A stretch of DNA of 64,000 nucleotides from Ohtaekwangia sp036786105 (GCF_036786105.1 NZ_DAIQRQ010000018.1:18756-82755); one strand, 5' to 3'; numbered from the stretch's first letter, positions 29,762 through 39,297 are shown. Notes: generated by a model not told the origin, from the sequence alone. Made by a program: numbers and translations.

Positions 29762-31975
29762 ATGGAAAACTCTGACAGGAGCCTTATTCTCGTATCGAAC
29801 CGTTTACCGTTTCAATTGCAGGAACAGGACAATGAAGTGTTACTAAAGCAAAGTGATGGTGGTCTGGTTACTGCCCTGAAAAGTTATTTTGATGCAGCTT
29901 CCAATCGAAGTGCTTTTCAACAGATCAAATGGTTTGGCGCTGCAGACTTCCCGGAAAAACGCTGGAAGAAATTTAAAAAACAATCTACTTCTACCGGTGA
30001 GTTTGCAGTCGAACCGGTTTTCATTGAACCCAAGACCTATAATAAATACTATAACGGCTTTTGCAACGCTACACTGTGGCCATTATTCCACTATTTTCCC
30101 TCATATGTGGTATATGATCAGGAGTTTTTTGCGAAATATGAGGAAGTAAATAATCAGTTTGCGGAAGAAGTACTCAAAACTGTAAAACCAGGAGATACCA
30201 TCTGGATACACGATTATCAATTATTTCTGCTGCCGCAACTGATTCGTGATAAGATGCCGGATGTATCCATCGGATTCTTTTTACATATACCCTTTCCTTC
30301 GTATGAAATATTCCGGCTTCTGCATCGTCCGTGGAAAGAAAAAATTATTCGCGGCTTGCTCGGAGCTGATCTCATTGGTTTTCATACACATGAATATGTA
30401 CAACATTTTCTGAAGAGTGTGCGCATGGTGTTGGGATACGACCATTCCTATCGCACCATCAGTCTTGAAGACCGCGTAGTGAAAGCTGATATGTTTCCGC
30501 TGGGTATCGACTACAAAAAATTCAATACAGCATCGCAGCAACCTGAAGTGCTTGCGCAGATGGAAGCAATCACCAAAAATTTTCCTGACAAAAAAATTAT
30601 ATTCTCGGTCGATCGGCTTGATTATACCAAAGGCGTAACACACCGGCTGTCGGGGTTTGAGCAATTACTGAAAGATCATCCGGAATGGATTGAGAAGGTT
30701 GTCTTCATCATGGTGGTAGTACCTTCGCGGCAAATCATCTCGCGATATAATGAACGTAGAATTCTGATTGAAGAAAATGTCGGTCGTATCAACGGTAAAT
30801 ACTCTACGTTATCGTGGCAACCCGTAATATACCGGTATAATCAACTCGGTTTTGAAGAGCTGTGCGCACTGTATCACGTAGCAGACGTTGCCCTTATTAC
30901 ACCACTGCGCGATGGTATGAACCTGGTAGCAAAAGAATATGTGGCGTGTTGTTCCGAGCAACAGGGAGTATTGATCTTAAGTGAACTGGCTGGTGCTGCC
31001 AATGAACTTGGTGAAGCCTTGCTGGTAAATCCGCTGGACACGATAGAAATGTCGCAGGCTATACAACAGGCGCTTATGATGCCGCCGGAAGAACAACGCC
31101 GAAAAATGCAGCTTATGCAGAAGCGTCTCATTGACTACGATGTAAACAGTTGGGTAAATGATTTTATATACCAGTTGAGTGAAATCAAGCAACAACAGAA
31201 GCAGGAGCAGCGCAAGTATGTAACGCCTTCTATCCGCAGGGAAATTATACAGTCATTTCACGAAGCGCATACACGCAACCTTCTGCTTGACTATGACGGC
31301 ACGCTGGTAGCGTATGCGCGTCATCCGCGGGAAGCTGTACCTGATAAAGACCTGCTTAAATTACTGGCTACATTAGGTACAGATCCTAAAACCAACCTCA
31401 CCATTATCAGCGGTCGCGACTCGCATGTACTCGAAAACTGGTTTAAAGATATACCGGTAAATTTAGTGGCCGAGCATGGGGCGGTTATCAAGCGCATCGA
31501 TCACACGTGGAGCCAGGAGAAAGAAATTGATCAAAGCTGGAAAAGTGTTATTCGCCCTACACTTGATATGTTTACCAAGCGTTGCCCCGGTTCCTTTGTA
31601 GAAGAAAAAATTCATACACTCGCCTGGCACTATCGTAATGTGGAAACAGAATTAGGCTTCACGCGTTCACGTGAATTACTGGATACACTTTTCCATTTGG
31701 TGCGCAACGGGCAGCTTCAGGTGATCGATGGCAACAAAGTAATTGAAGTACGTCTGGCCGGTGTCGATAAAGGTGTGGCCGCACGCAAGCTGGTGGAAGA
31801 GAGTAATCCGGATTTTGTGCTGGCCATCGGCGATGATAAAACCGATGAAGATATGTTCAGGATACTGGCCGACCGGGCCATCACTATCAAGGTTGGCCCG
31901 GGCCACTCGGTAGCACAATACTCGATCGCTTCACAGCGCGATGTTATTCGGTTGCTTCATGAACTTGCATCTTAA
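29762..31975 (+). CDS. otsAB: Bifunctional trehalose-6-phosphate synthase/phosphatase
   Basis: Makes trehalose from UDP-glucose and glucose-6-phosphate and then dephosphorylates it. Residues about 1-480 are a GT20 synthase (LILVSNRLPF start, IWIHDYQLFLLP, FFLHIPFPSYEIF, SVDRLDYTKGV, LRDGMNLVAKEYVA). Residues about 500-737 are a HAD-type phosphatase with DYDGT nucleophile motif, SGRD and GDDKTDEDMF. The fusion gives both steps in one 737-residue cytoplasmic enzyme. Trehalose is used in osmotic, drying and cold stress. The GH15 gene follows 147 bp downstream and probably belongs to the same module. Confidence 0.95.
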   Translation: MENSDRSLILVSNRLPFQLQEQDNEVLLKQSDGGLVTALKSYFDAASNRSAFQQIKWFGAADFPEKRWKKFKKQSTSTGEFAVEPVFIEPKTYNKYYNGFCNATLWPLFHYFPSYVVYDQEFFAKYEEVNNQFAEEVLKTVKPGDTIWIHDYQLFLLPQLIRDKMPDVSIGFFLHIPFPSYEIFRLLHRPWKEKIIRGLLGADLIGFHTHEYVQHFLKSVRMVLGYDHSYRTISLEDRVVKADMFPLGIDYKKFNTASQQPEVLAQMEAITKNFPDKKIIFSVDRLDYTKGVTHRLSGFEQLLKDHPEWIEKVVFIMVVVPSRQIISRYNERRILIEENVGRINGKYSTLSWQPVIYRYNQLGFEELCALYHVADVALITPLRDGMNLVAKEYVACCSEQQGVLILSELAGAANELGEALLVNPLDTIEMSQAIQQALMMPPEEQRRKMQLMQKRLIDYDVNSWVNDFIYQLSEIKQQQKQEQRKYVTPSIRREIIQSFHEAHTRNLLLDYDGTLVAYARHPREAVPDKDLLKLLATLGTDPKTNLTIISGRDSHVLENWFKDIPVNLVAEHGAVIKRIDHTWSQEKEIDQSWKSVIRPTLDMFTKRCPGSFVEEKIHTLAWHYRNVETELGFTRSRELLDTLFHLVRNGQLQVIDGNKVIEVRLAGVDKGVAARKLVEESNPDFVLAIGDDKTDEDMFRILADRAITIKVGPGHSVAQYSIASQRDVIRLLHELAS

Positions 31976-32122
31976 TTTTCTCCCACAGAATCATAGAAAT
32001 CACAGATAAATGCAGGTAATTTACTATGCCTATAACTGCATAATGCCTGAACCTTTTTTATATTCTTTCTGTGTATATCTGTTCCCGATAGCTATCGGGA
32101 TGTGGGAAACCATTTACAAACT
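31976..32122 (+). repeat. Intergenic inverted-repeat element with 18-bp palindrome
   Basis: Starts with a 'cccacagaa...cacagataaatgcag' arm that recurs at 33902, 53078 and 53410. It ends with TCCCGATAGCTATCGGGA (32083-32100), a perfect 18-bp palindrome, and a 'gtggg' end. The element sits between the trehalose synthase gene and the GH15 start. Confidence 0.7.
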
Positions 32123-33898
32123 ATGAGTGTACATCGCTATAACATGGGTATAATCGGAAATTGCTCTTATCTCGGTTATATCGACATGGCTGCTAACATT
32201 CGCTGGCTTTGTCTGCCACGGTTCGACAGCTCATTTTTATTCGGTTCGCTGCTTGATTCCAAAAAGGGTGGCGAGTTTTCCGTAACTCCCGTGGGAGACT
32301 ACACCAGTAGGCAATACTATATCGACAACACGAATGTATTGTGTACGGAGTTTCAATGCACGGAAGGTAAATTCAGAGTGATTGACTGTGCTCCGCGCTT
32401 CTTTCAGTATGAACGTTTCTTCAAACCGCTCATGATTGTTCGCAAAATCGAACCACTTGACGGGAGTCCGGTGGTAAAAGTAGTCTGCAAGCCCATGGGG
32501 AACTACGGAACGCTGGTGCCGGAAGTAGCCATGGCGAGCAATCACCTGCGCTATATGAATTTCGAAATGCAGACGCGGCTTACTACAGAACTTCCACTCT
32601 CCTATATTATGGAAGAGCAGCCGTTCGTACTCGACCAAACGCAATACCTGGTATTTACCTATGGCGAACCATTGGAAGCACCGCTCAAAGCTACCGTTGA
32701 GGATTTTATCAACAAGACAGTGCGCCACTGGCAAACCTGGGTGAAGAGCACCTATATACCGGAAATATACCAGGACCAGGTCATTCGCTCCGCACTTGTG
32801 CTCAAGCTGCATCAATACGAAGATACAGGAGGCATTATTGCTTCCGGCACAACCAGCTTACCGGAACATAACGGCAGCGCCCGCACGTGGGACTATCGTT
32901 ACTGCTGGTTTCGTGATTCATACTATACCCTGAAAGCATTCAACGAAATGGGGCACTTCGATGAGCTGGAACGTTATTTCAACTATATACAAAATGTATT
33001 GATGCGCGATACCGGCCGGATGCAGCCGCTATATTCCATCACCGGCCAGAAAGAACTGGAAGAAAAACATATACCGCTGGAAGGATACCTGCAGAACCAG
33101 CCCGTGCGTATTGGCAACAAGGCATACCTGCAGATTCAAAACGATGTATACGGACAGGTGCTGGTGGGGCTGCAACCTTTATTTACTGACAGGCGGCTCA
33201 CCTATATCAAACGAAGTTCCTATAAACCACTGGTAAGTCGTTTGCTCGACTGGATTGAAAAAACGATGGAGGAACCGGACGCAGGCTTGTGGGAGTTTCG
33301 GAATATAAAACAGCTGCACACCTATACCTTGCTGTTTCACTGGGCAGGTTGCCAGGCTGCCTGCAAGATTGCAAATGCTATGACCGACAGCGACCTGGTG
33401 CAGCGTGCGCGCAAATTGGAAAAGGTGGCGTCTGACCTGTTAGAAAAATGTTATGACCCACAGCGGGAAGTATATACACAGGCTATGGGTGCGGAACATC
33501 TCGATGCCAGCACGCTGAAGCTCATCACCATGAATTATCTCGATCCGCGCTCAGAACGTGCTCACAAACATTTAAAAGCACTGGAAGATCTTCTCAAAAC
33601 AGATCAGGGACTTTTCTACCGCTATGTGCACCAGGATGATTTCGGCAAACCTCAGGCAACATTCCTGGTGTGTGCCTTCTGGTATGTAGACGCACTGGCG
33701 TGTGTAGGCCGTGTGGATGATGCCGTTAAAACGCTGGATACTATACTTACCTTCGCCAACCACCTGGGTATATTTAGTGAAGATGTAGGACTGGACGGCT
33801 CGCAGTGGGGTAACTATCCGCAAACGTATAGCCACGTGGGATTGATCAACTCAGTGTTTCGCATTTCCAAAAAACTCGATTCGCCTTCGTTTAAATAA
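32123..33898 (+). CDS. Glycoside hydrolase family 15 protein (glucoamylase/trehalase type)
   Basis: 591 residues from ATG 32123 (MSVHRYNMGIIGN). An upstream in-frame GTG (32102) overlaps the repeat element and is less likely. It has an N-terminal beta-sandwich of the trehalase-like type (YLGYIDMAANIRWLCLPRFDS) and a C-terminal (alpha/alpha)6 barrel with TWDYRYCWFRDSYYTLKA and GNYPQTYSHVGLINSVF. It has no signal peptide, so it is cytoplasmic. Being next to a trehalose synthase suggests trehalose, or an alpha-glucan, as substrate. Family members include both trehalases and glucoamylases, so the substrate is inferred from context. Confidence 0.9.
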   Translation: MSVHRYNMGIIGNCSYLGYIDMAANIRWLCLPRFDSSFLFGSLLDSKKGGEFSVTPVGDYTSRQYYIDNTNVLCTEFQCTEGKFRVIDCAPRFFQYERFFKPLMIVRKIEPLDGSPVVKVVCKPMGNYGTLVPEVAMASNHLRYMNFEMQTRLTTELPLSYIMEEQPFVLDQTQYLVFTYGEPLEAPLKATVEDFINKTVRHWQTWVKSTYIPEIYQDQVIRSALVLKLHQYEDTGGIIASGTTSLPEHNGSARTWDYRYCWFRDSYYTLKAFNEMGHFDELERYFNYIQNVLMRDTGRMQPLYSITGQKELEEKHIPLEGYLQNQPVRIGNKAYLQIQNDVYGQVLVGLQPLFTDRRLTYIKRSSYKPLVSRLLDWIEKTMEEPDAGLWEFRNIKQLHTYTLLFHWAGCQAACKIANAMTDSDLVQRARKLEKVASDLLEKCYDPQREVYTQAMGAEHLDASTLKLITMNYLDPRSERAHKHLKALEDLLKTDQGLFYRYVHQDDFGKPQATFLVCAFWYVDALACVGRVDDAVKTLDTILTFANHLGIFSEDVGLDGSQWGNYPQTYSHVGLINSVFRISKKLDSPSFK

Positions 33899-34025
33899 AA
33901 ATTTTCCACAGAACTCACAGAAATTCACAGATAAATGCAGCAATTTCACAAGCTAATGAAAGTATAAAGTTGAATCTTTTCGGCATCCTTTCTGTGAAAT
34001 TCTGTGAGAACCAAAATAATACAAA

Positions 34026-34235
34026 CCAATCCTTTTAAAATATAAACCCTTCTATCCCGAAAATCCGTACATTTGAATTGNNNNNNNNNNNNNNNNNNNN
34101 NNNNNNNNNNNNNNNNNNNNNNNNNNNNNNNNNNNNNNNNNNNNNNNNNNNNNNNNNNNNNNNNNNNNNNNNNNNNNNNNCCAATCCTTTTAAAATATAA
34201 ACCCTTCTATCCCGAAAATCCGTACATTTGAATTG
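34026..34235. other. Assembly gap (100 N) with duplicated 55-bp ends
   Basis: Ns fill 34081-34180. The 55 bp on the left (34026-34080) equal the 55 bp on the right (34181-34235). This is most simply an unmerged k-mer overlap, so little or no sequence may be missing. Confidence 0.9.
34223..34230 (+). promoter_or_regulatory. Candidate -7 element (TACATTTG) of the copper-efflux operon
   Basis: TACATTTG matches the Bacteroidota TAnnTTTG consensus and ends 10 nt before the ATG at 34241. No clear -33 TTTG is seen. It lies within the 55-bp sequence duplicated across the gap. Confidence 0.4.
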
Positions 34236-34240
34236 TAAAT

Positions 34241-34648
34241 ATGAAAAGGCTCCGTCCCATAGCATCGGTTGTACTGGCTCTGCTGACTTTATTGTCAGCC
34301 AGCAGCTTTACCGTTGGTGTGCATTTGTGCCAGGGACGTGTGCAGCATGTGGCCCTTTTTACCAAAGCGGAAGGATGCGCCATGGAGAAACAACTCCCGC
34401 CCTGCCACCGCCATAAAGCAAGCTCCTGCTGTGAAGACGAGACCATTGTGCACGAAGGCCAGGGATTTAAAGCTCCCCTTACCGATGTTGTAATTGCCCC
34501 CGCCACGGTTGTTGACCTTGAACTTCCCGTAGTATTGATCGCCGAAATTATACCGGCATCTCCACGGGCACAGAATACATATTATAATTACGATCCGCCC
34601 TTACGATCTGAAGACCTCACCGTTTCTTTCCGTACACTTCTTATCTGA
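34241..34648 (+). CDS. HYC_CC_PP-like small secreted protein
   Basis: 135 residues with a signal-peptide-like N-terminus (IASVVLALLTLLSASSF). It carries the three spaced motifs that define this small Bacteroidota family, here as VGVHLCQG, SSCCEDE and YNYDPP, and is His/Cys-rich in the middle (EGCAMEK, PPCHRHKASSCC). Cys and His in such a protein, encoded directly before an RND copper pump, suggest metal binding in the periplasm. That is inference, because the family has no established function. It lies 112 bp upstream of cusA on the same strand. Confidence 0.75.
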   Translation: MKRLRPIASVVLALLTLLSASSFTVGVHLCQGRVQHVALFTKAEGCAMEKQLPPCHRHKASSCCEDETIVHEGQGFKAPLTDVVIAPATVVDLELPVVLIAEIIPASPRAQNTYYNYDPPLRSEDLTVSFRTLLI

Positions 34649-34760
34649 TCTTTACTCTCTGAAGCTGCTATAGCTTCGCCTGTCCAGCATCCATAGCCAT
34701 TCTTGCGGGCAGTATACTTTATTCATTTTACATTTTCCACATTTCTTCACGGGTTATACC

Positions 34761-36047
34761 ATGATTGAAAATTTAATTTCCTTGTCACTGCGGAACAGGT
34801 TCCTGGTCTTGCTGGTGGCAGCCACACTCTTCGCGTGGGGTATATATGCTGTACGCGAAAACAAGATCGATGCTATACCCGACCTGTCAGAGAACCAGGT
34901 CATCGTCTTCACCGAATGGATGGGGCGCAGTCCGCAGATTATGGAAGACCAGGTAACCTATCCGCTGGTTACCAACCTGCAGGGATTGCCGCAGGTAAAA
35001 TATGTACGCGGCTCTTCTATGTTTGGTATGAGCTTCGTTTACGTCATCTTCCAGGACAATACCGATATATACTGGGCGCGTGAACGCGTGCTCGAACGAC
35101 TCAACTATGCCACGCGCCTGCTGCCCGAAGGAGTAACGCCAACGCTCGGCCCCGATGGCACCGGTGTAGGCCATATACTCTGGTATACCCTCGAAGCACC
35201 CGGCATGGACCTGGGCGAGCAACGTGCTATACAAGACTGGTATGTGAAGTTTGCTTTGCAAAATGTGCCCGGTGTAAGCGAGATCGCATCGTTTGGTGGT
35301 TTCCAGAAACAATACCAGGTAACCCTCAATCCCAATCGCCTTACTTATTATGGACTTTCTGTTCAGGAAGTAATTCAATCGATCCGCAGCAACAACAACG
35401 AAGCGGGCGGGCGCAAATTCGAGATGAGCGACATTGGCTATATCATTAAAACAACGGGATACCTCAAGTCTGTTGATGAAGTTGAAAATATACCGGTAAA
35501 GACGGTGAACACTATACCTGTAAAGATACGCGATGTAGCCACGGTGCAAATGACCGGAGAAACACGCCTCGGTATATTTGACCAGGATGGCGAAGGTGAG
35601 GCAGTAGGCGGCATCGTGGTGATGCGCTATGGTGAAAATGCCGATGAAGTGATCCGCGCCATCAAGGTAAAAATGGAAGATGTAGCGAAAGGGTTTCCGG
35701 AAGGTGTGAAGTTCAATATTGTATACGATCGCAGTACGCTCATTGAAGAATCGGTTTCCTCCATTAAGAAAACACTTATTGAAGAAATGATCGTGGTATC
35801 GCTCGTGGTAATACTTTTTCTGCTGCACTGGCGCAGCGCCATCAGTATCATTATCCAGATACCGATAACCCTTGCCACCAGTTTTATCCTGCTGAATGCA
35901 TTCGGTATATCTTCCAACATCATGTCACTTACCGGCATTGCGCTGGCCATCGGTGTGATTGTGGACAACGGCATCATCATGTCAGAGAATGCCTATAAAC
36001 ATTTGTCGCATCGCTATCACGAACTAAATCCGGAGAACGAAAAGTAA
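34761..36047 (+). CDS. cusA: CusA/CzcA heavy-metal RND efflux pump, N-terminal part (before in-frame stop)
   Basis: 428 residues: TM1, the first periplasmic porter domain (PDLSENQVIVFTEWMGRSPQ, PDGTGVGHILWYTLE), and TM2-TM4 with the proton-relay segment GVIVDNGIIMSENA (Asp402). The frame then meets TAA at 36045-36047. Reading continues in the same frame after ATCATC into the second part (ATG 36054), so the two pieces are one gene of 1,075 codons split by a single nonsense codon in the cytoplasmic TM4-TM5 loop. It may be a pseudogene, a sequencing error or a split pump. Proton-driven export of Cu(I)/Ag(I), or another divalent metal, is expected of the family. Confidence 0.9.
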   Translation: MIENLISLSLRNRFLVLLVAATLFAWGIYAVRENKIDAIPDLSENQVIVFTEWMGRSPQIMEDQVTYPLVTNLQGLPQVKYVRGSSMFGMSFVYVIFQDNTDIYWARERVLERLNYATRLLPEGVTPTLGPDGTGVGHILWYTLEAPGMDLGEQRAIQDWYVKFALQNVPGVSEIASFGGFQKQYQVTLNPNRLTYYGLSVQEVIQSIRSNNNEAGGRKFEMSDIGYIIKTTGYLKSVDEVENIPVKTVNTIPVKIRDVATVQMTGETRLGIFDQDGEGEAVGGIVVMRYGENADEVIRAIKVKMEDVAKGFPEGVKFNIVYDRSTLIEESVSSIKKTLIEEMIVVSLVVILFLLHWRSAISIIIQIPITLATSFILLNAFGISSNIMSLTGIALAIGVIVDNGIIMSENAYKHLSHRYHELNPENEK

Positions 36048-36053
36048 ATCATC

Positions 36054-37988
36054 ATGATCCGAAAATTATTTTCACGCAAGCCCTATACCCGGATCGGTGA
36101 TGCCGAGCGCCTCAGCATTATTGAGCGCTCCTCACGACAGGTATCCCGTGGTGTGTTTTACTCCACGATTATTATCATCACCTCTTTCCTGCCGGTGTTT
36201 ATGCTCTCAGGGCAGGAAGGTAAACTCTTTCATCCGCTCGCCTATACCAAAACTTTTATACTGGTAGTAGACGCACTATTGGTTGTAACGCTGGCGCCCG
36301 TACTGCTTTCCTTTTTTATGAAGGGCAGGTTTCGCGGGGAGCATCACAATCCGATCAATCGCCTGCTGGAGAAAGTATATGAGCCTGTCATCCGTACCTG
36401 TATGCGGTGGCGCAAAACGACACTGGCCGTAAACATGCTGGCACTTGCCGTCAGTGTACCCCTGCTGCTGAGTTTGGGAAGCGAGTTCATGCCACCACTC
36501 GATGAACAATCTATACTGTTTATGCCGGTTACATTGCCGGACATAGCCAACGAAGAAGTCAAACGCATTCTGCAGGTACAAGATAAAATTATCAAGTCGG
36601 TACCCGAAGTTGACAAGGTATTGGGAAAAGCCGGCCGTGCCAGTACGGCCACAGACAATTCACCTATCAGTATGATCGAAACGATCATCTTACTGAAACC
36701 AAAATCCGAATGGCGCACGGGCATCACCAAGAAAGATATCATCAACGAGCTTGATGCCAAAATGCAAATACCCGGCGTAGTAAACGGGTGGACACAGCCC
36801 ATCATTAACCGTATCAACATGCTGGCAACCGGTATACGTACCGATGTAGGTATAAAAGTATACGGACAAAACCTGGATAGTATCAAGGCTGTATCCGAGC
36901 GTATCAAAGCTTCGCTTGCAGCCGTGCCCGGTGTTAAGGATTTATATGTAGACCCGATCACTGGCGGAAAATACCTTACGGTACACATCAATCGCGAAGC
37001 ACTCGGACGCTATGGTTTATCAGTAAATGATGTAAACATGATTGTGGAGTCAGCGATCGGTGGGACGCCCATTGGCCAGACCATTGAAGGACGCCAGCGG
37101 TTTACCATCAGCGTTCGCCTTGCACAAGATTATCGCAACAGTTTATCGCAGTTGAAGCGCATCCCGCTAAAGACACCGGCACTTGGTACTATACCCTTAT
37201 CATCCGTGGCCAATATATACTTTGAGGATGGCCCGCCGATGATTACCTCTGAAAACGCGATGCTGCGCGGAGCTGTACTCTTTAACGTACGCGACCGCGA
37301 CCTGGGCAGCACGGTGAAAGAAGCGATGGAAACTTTGAACAACAGGCAAGGCGCTCTTCCTCCCGGTTATTACCTGGAGTGGAGCGGGCAATATGAGAAC
37401 CTAATCCGCAGCCGACACACACTGATGGTGATATTACCGGTGGTGCTGCTCATTATTTTCATCTCGCTATACCTGGCGTTCCATTCCATTCGCGAAGCAT
37501 TTCTAAGCCTTATTACAATTCCTTTTGCACTCATTGGCGGAGCCTACATGGTATATTTCTACAGCGTAAATCTGTCGGTAGCCGTGGCTGTGGGATTTAT
37601 AGCCTTGTTTGGCATAGCCGTGGAAACCGGTGTAGTAATGGTTATATACCTGAACGATGCCATGCGTGAACTGGTAAAACAATATGGCAATTCGCGCGAA
37701 AGCATTTCAGCAGATATACTAAAGGAATATGTTATTCATGGTGCCGCGAAACGTCTTCGTCCCAAAATCATGACGGTTTCCGTGGCGTTGTTTGGATTGA
37801 TACCGGTACTATGGTCAACCGGAGTAGGCAGCGATGTCATGCAACCTATTGTATTACCCATGATTGGAGGTGTGATCACTTCATCTACCCATATCCTGCT
37901 GGTAACACCACTTATCTTTTTGATGACGAAAGAATATGAATTGAGAAAATTCGGAAAACTGGAAATTTATGAAGAGGGTAAAAGCTGA
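36054..37988 (+). CDS. cusA: CusA/CzcA heavy-metal RND efflux pump, C-terminal part (after in-frame stop)
   Basis: 644 residues, same frame as the preceding ORF and starting 6 nt after its TAA. It begins with the cytoplasmic linker (RIGDAERLSIIERSSRQVSRG), then TM5-TM6 (FLPVFMLSGQEGKLFHPLAY), TM7, the second porter domain (MPPLDEQSILFMPVTLPD, GKAGRASTATDNSPISMIE, INMLATGIRTDVGIKV) and TM8-TM12 (ITIPFALIGGAYMVYF, RLRPKIMTVSVALFGLIPVL). Sequence is well conserved to the C-terminus, so decay, if any, is recent. Whether ATG 36054 is used is unknown. The 3' end overlaps the TolC-like ORF by 20 bp. Confidence 0.9.
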   Translation: MIRKLFSRKPYTRIGDAERLSIIERSSRQVSRGVFYSTIIIITSFLPVFMLSGQEGKLFHPLAYTKTFILVVDALLVVTLAPVLLSFFMKGRFRGEHHNPINRLLEKVYEPVIRTCMRWRKTTLAVNMLALAVSVPLLLSLGSEFMPPLDEQSILFMPVTLPDIANEEVKRILQVQDKIIKSVPEVDKVLGKAGRASTATDNSPISMIETIILLKPKSEWRTGITKKDIINELDAKMQIPGVVNGWTQPIINRINMLATGIRTDVGIKVYGQNLDSIKAVSERIKASLAAVPGVKDLYVDPITGGKYLTVHINREALGRYGLSVNDVNMIVESAIGGTPIGQTIEGRQRFTISVRLAQDYRNSLSQLKRIPLKTPALGTIPLSSVANIYFEDGPPMITSENAMLRGAVLFNVRDRDLGSTVKEAMETLNNRQGALPPGYYLEWSGQYENLIRSRHTLMVILPVVLLIIFISLYLAFHSIREAFLSLITIPFALIGGAYMVYFYSVNLSVAVAVGFIALFGIAVETGVVMVIYLNDAMRELVKQYGNSRESISADILKEYVIHGAAKRLRPKIMTVSVALFGLIPVLWSTGVGSDVMQPIVLPMIGGVITSSTHILLVTPLIFLMTKEYELRKFGKLEIYEEGKS

Positions 37989-39297
37989 AAGTTTAAAGTT
38001 TAAAGTTCAAGGTTCGTTGTTCAGGATCACAATAACCTCACTCGCAGCTCACAGCTCACAGCTCGCAGCTTGCTGCCTGCTTGTATTACTCACAACAACT
38101 TCTCTACATGCGCAAGTACTCAGCCTTGATACGGTACTGCATCGCATCGATAGGCAAAACCCGATGCTGCAGGAATACGATCAGCGTGTTGAGGCATTGC
38201 ATGCGTATACTACGGGCGCGAAAAGCTGGATGGCTCCAATGGTTGGTGCCGGTACATTTATGACACCTTACCCGGGACAACGGTTAATGGAGGAGCGTGA
38301 CAAGGGTAATGTTATGATCTCAGTTGAGCAGCAGATTCCCAATCCGGCGAAGCTTAATGCCAATAAAAATTACCTGCAATCAAAAGCCCGTGTTCAACAG
38401 CAGGGGCGCGCGCTGCAATACAACACATTGCGTGCAGAAGCGAAGACACTATATTATCAGTGGCTGGCGGACTTACAAAAGATATCCATCCTGCAGGAGA
38501 ATGAACGCATCATCGATCTGATGCTGAAGCTCGCCAGTATCCGCTATCCTTATAACCAGGGAAGCCTTGGTAATATATACAAGACCGAAGGCCGCCTCAG
38601 CGAAGTACAGAATATGATGTTGATGACCCGTGCATCAATCAAAGAAAAAAGTTACCGGCTCAAAGCATTGATGAATATACCCGCTATGGATTCGATCATG
38701 ATCGATACGGCCACCGTGGTGAGCTTTGAGCCCAACAATACGTTATATGATACTGCATTGCTTGGCGCGAATCGCAGCGACATTAAACAAATAGACAAGA
38801 CGATTGAAGTCATGCGTCTCAACCAGAAGCTTCAGCAATACCAGGCAAAGCCTGATTTCAAAATACGATTTGATCACATGCAGCCCATTGGCCGCAATAT
38901 GCCCACACAGTTTACAGCCATGGCCATGGTATCTATACCTATAGCTCCGTGGTCGTCTAAAATGTATCGGGCAGAAGTAAAAGGTATGCAGTACGACATC
39001 GCTGCCATGAAGAAAGGACGCGAGGCTATACTAACGGAAGCACGCGGCATGCTGGCTGGCATGGCTTCGCAGCTCACGAACATGAAGCGGCAACTGGATA
39101 ACTATAAAACCAGGATCATTCCTGCCCTGCGCAAGAATTATGAAACCACTCTGCTGGCATACGAGGAGAACCGGGGTCAGCTGCCTGAGGTGATCAATGC
39201 GTGGGAAGCCATGAACATGGCCCAGATGGAATATGTGAATAAGCTCGAAGAATACTATACGATGATCGTTCGCTATGAAAAGGAATTGGAGAAATAA
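37969..39297 (+). CDS. TolC family outer-membrane efflux protein (CusC-like)
   Basis: Outer-membrane channel for the RND pump. 442 residues as called. The body has two repeats of the TolC coiled-coil/beta fold (VEQQIPNPAKLNANKNYLQS, QLPEVINAWEAMNMAQMEYV). The N-terminus is odd: MKRVKAESLKFKVQGSLFRI...SSQLAA is encoded by an intergenic-type repeat ('aaagtttaaagtttaaagttc', 'cagctcacagctcgcagctt'). The true signal peptide, LLVLLTTTSLHAQ, lies behind it. The start is therefore uncertain. It overlaps cusA by 20 bp and is followed by two adaptor genes. Confidence 0.87.
   Translation: MKRVKAESLKFKVQGSLFRITITSLAAHSSQLAACCLLVLLTTTSLHAQVLSLDTVLHRIDRQNPMLQEYDQRVEALHAYTTGAKSWMAPMVGAGTFMTPYPGQRLMEERDKGNVMISVEQQIPNPAKLNANKNYLQSKARVQQQGRALQYNTLRAEAKTLYYQWLADLQKISILQENERIIDLMLKLASIRYPYNQGSLGNIYKTEGRLSEVQNMMLMTRASIKEKSYRLKALMNIPAMDSIMIDTATVVSFEPNNTLYDTALLGANRSDIKQIDKTIEVMRLNQKLQQYQAKPDFKIRFDHMQPIGRNMPTQFTAMAMVSIPIAPWSSKMYRAEVKGMQYDIAAMKKGREAILTEARGMLAGMASQLTNMKRQLDNYKTRIIPALRKNYETTLLAYEENRGQLPEVINAWEAMNMAQMEYVNKLEEYYTMIVRYEKELEK
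37985..38075 (+). repeat. Repeat-like insertion at the start of the TolC-like gene
   Basis: Tandem short words 'agtttaaagtttaaagttcaaggttc' and 'cagctcacagctcacagctcgcagcttgc'. The same kind of words appear between genes at 46176-46205, 61361-61395 and 63888-63916. Here the repeat is read as coding sequence. Confidence 0.6.

Larger units (their letters stand above)
33899..34240. other. Intergenic region with inverted repeat and assembly gap
   Basis: Contains a copy of the 'cacagaactcacagaaattcacagataaatgcagc...ttctgtgaaattctgtgag' inverted repeat (33902-34013) and a 100-N gap (34081-34180) with identical 55-bp ends (34026-34080 and 34181-34235). No gene is visible. Confidence 0.85.

Noticed and set aside
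34887..35828. 313-codon minus-strand ORF
   Set aside because: Antisense to the conserved cusA gene, with shadow-type composition (many Tyr, His, Arg).
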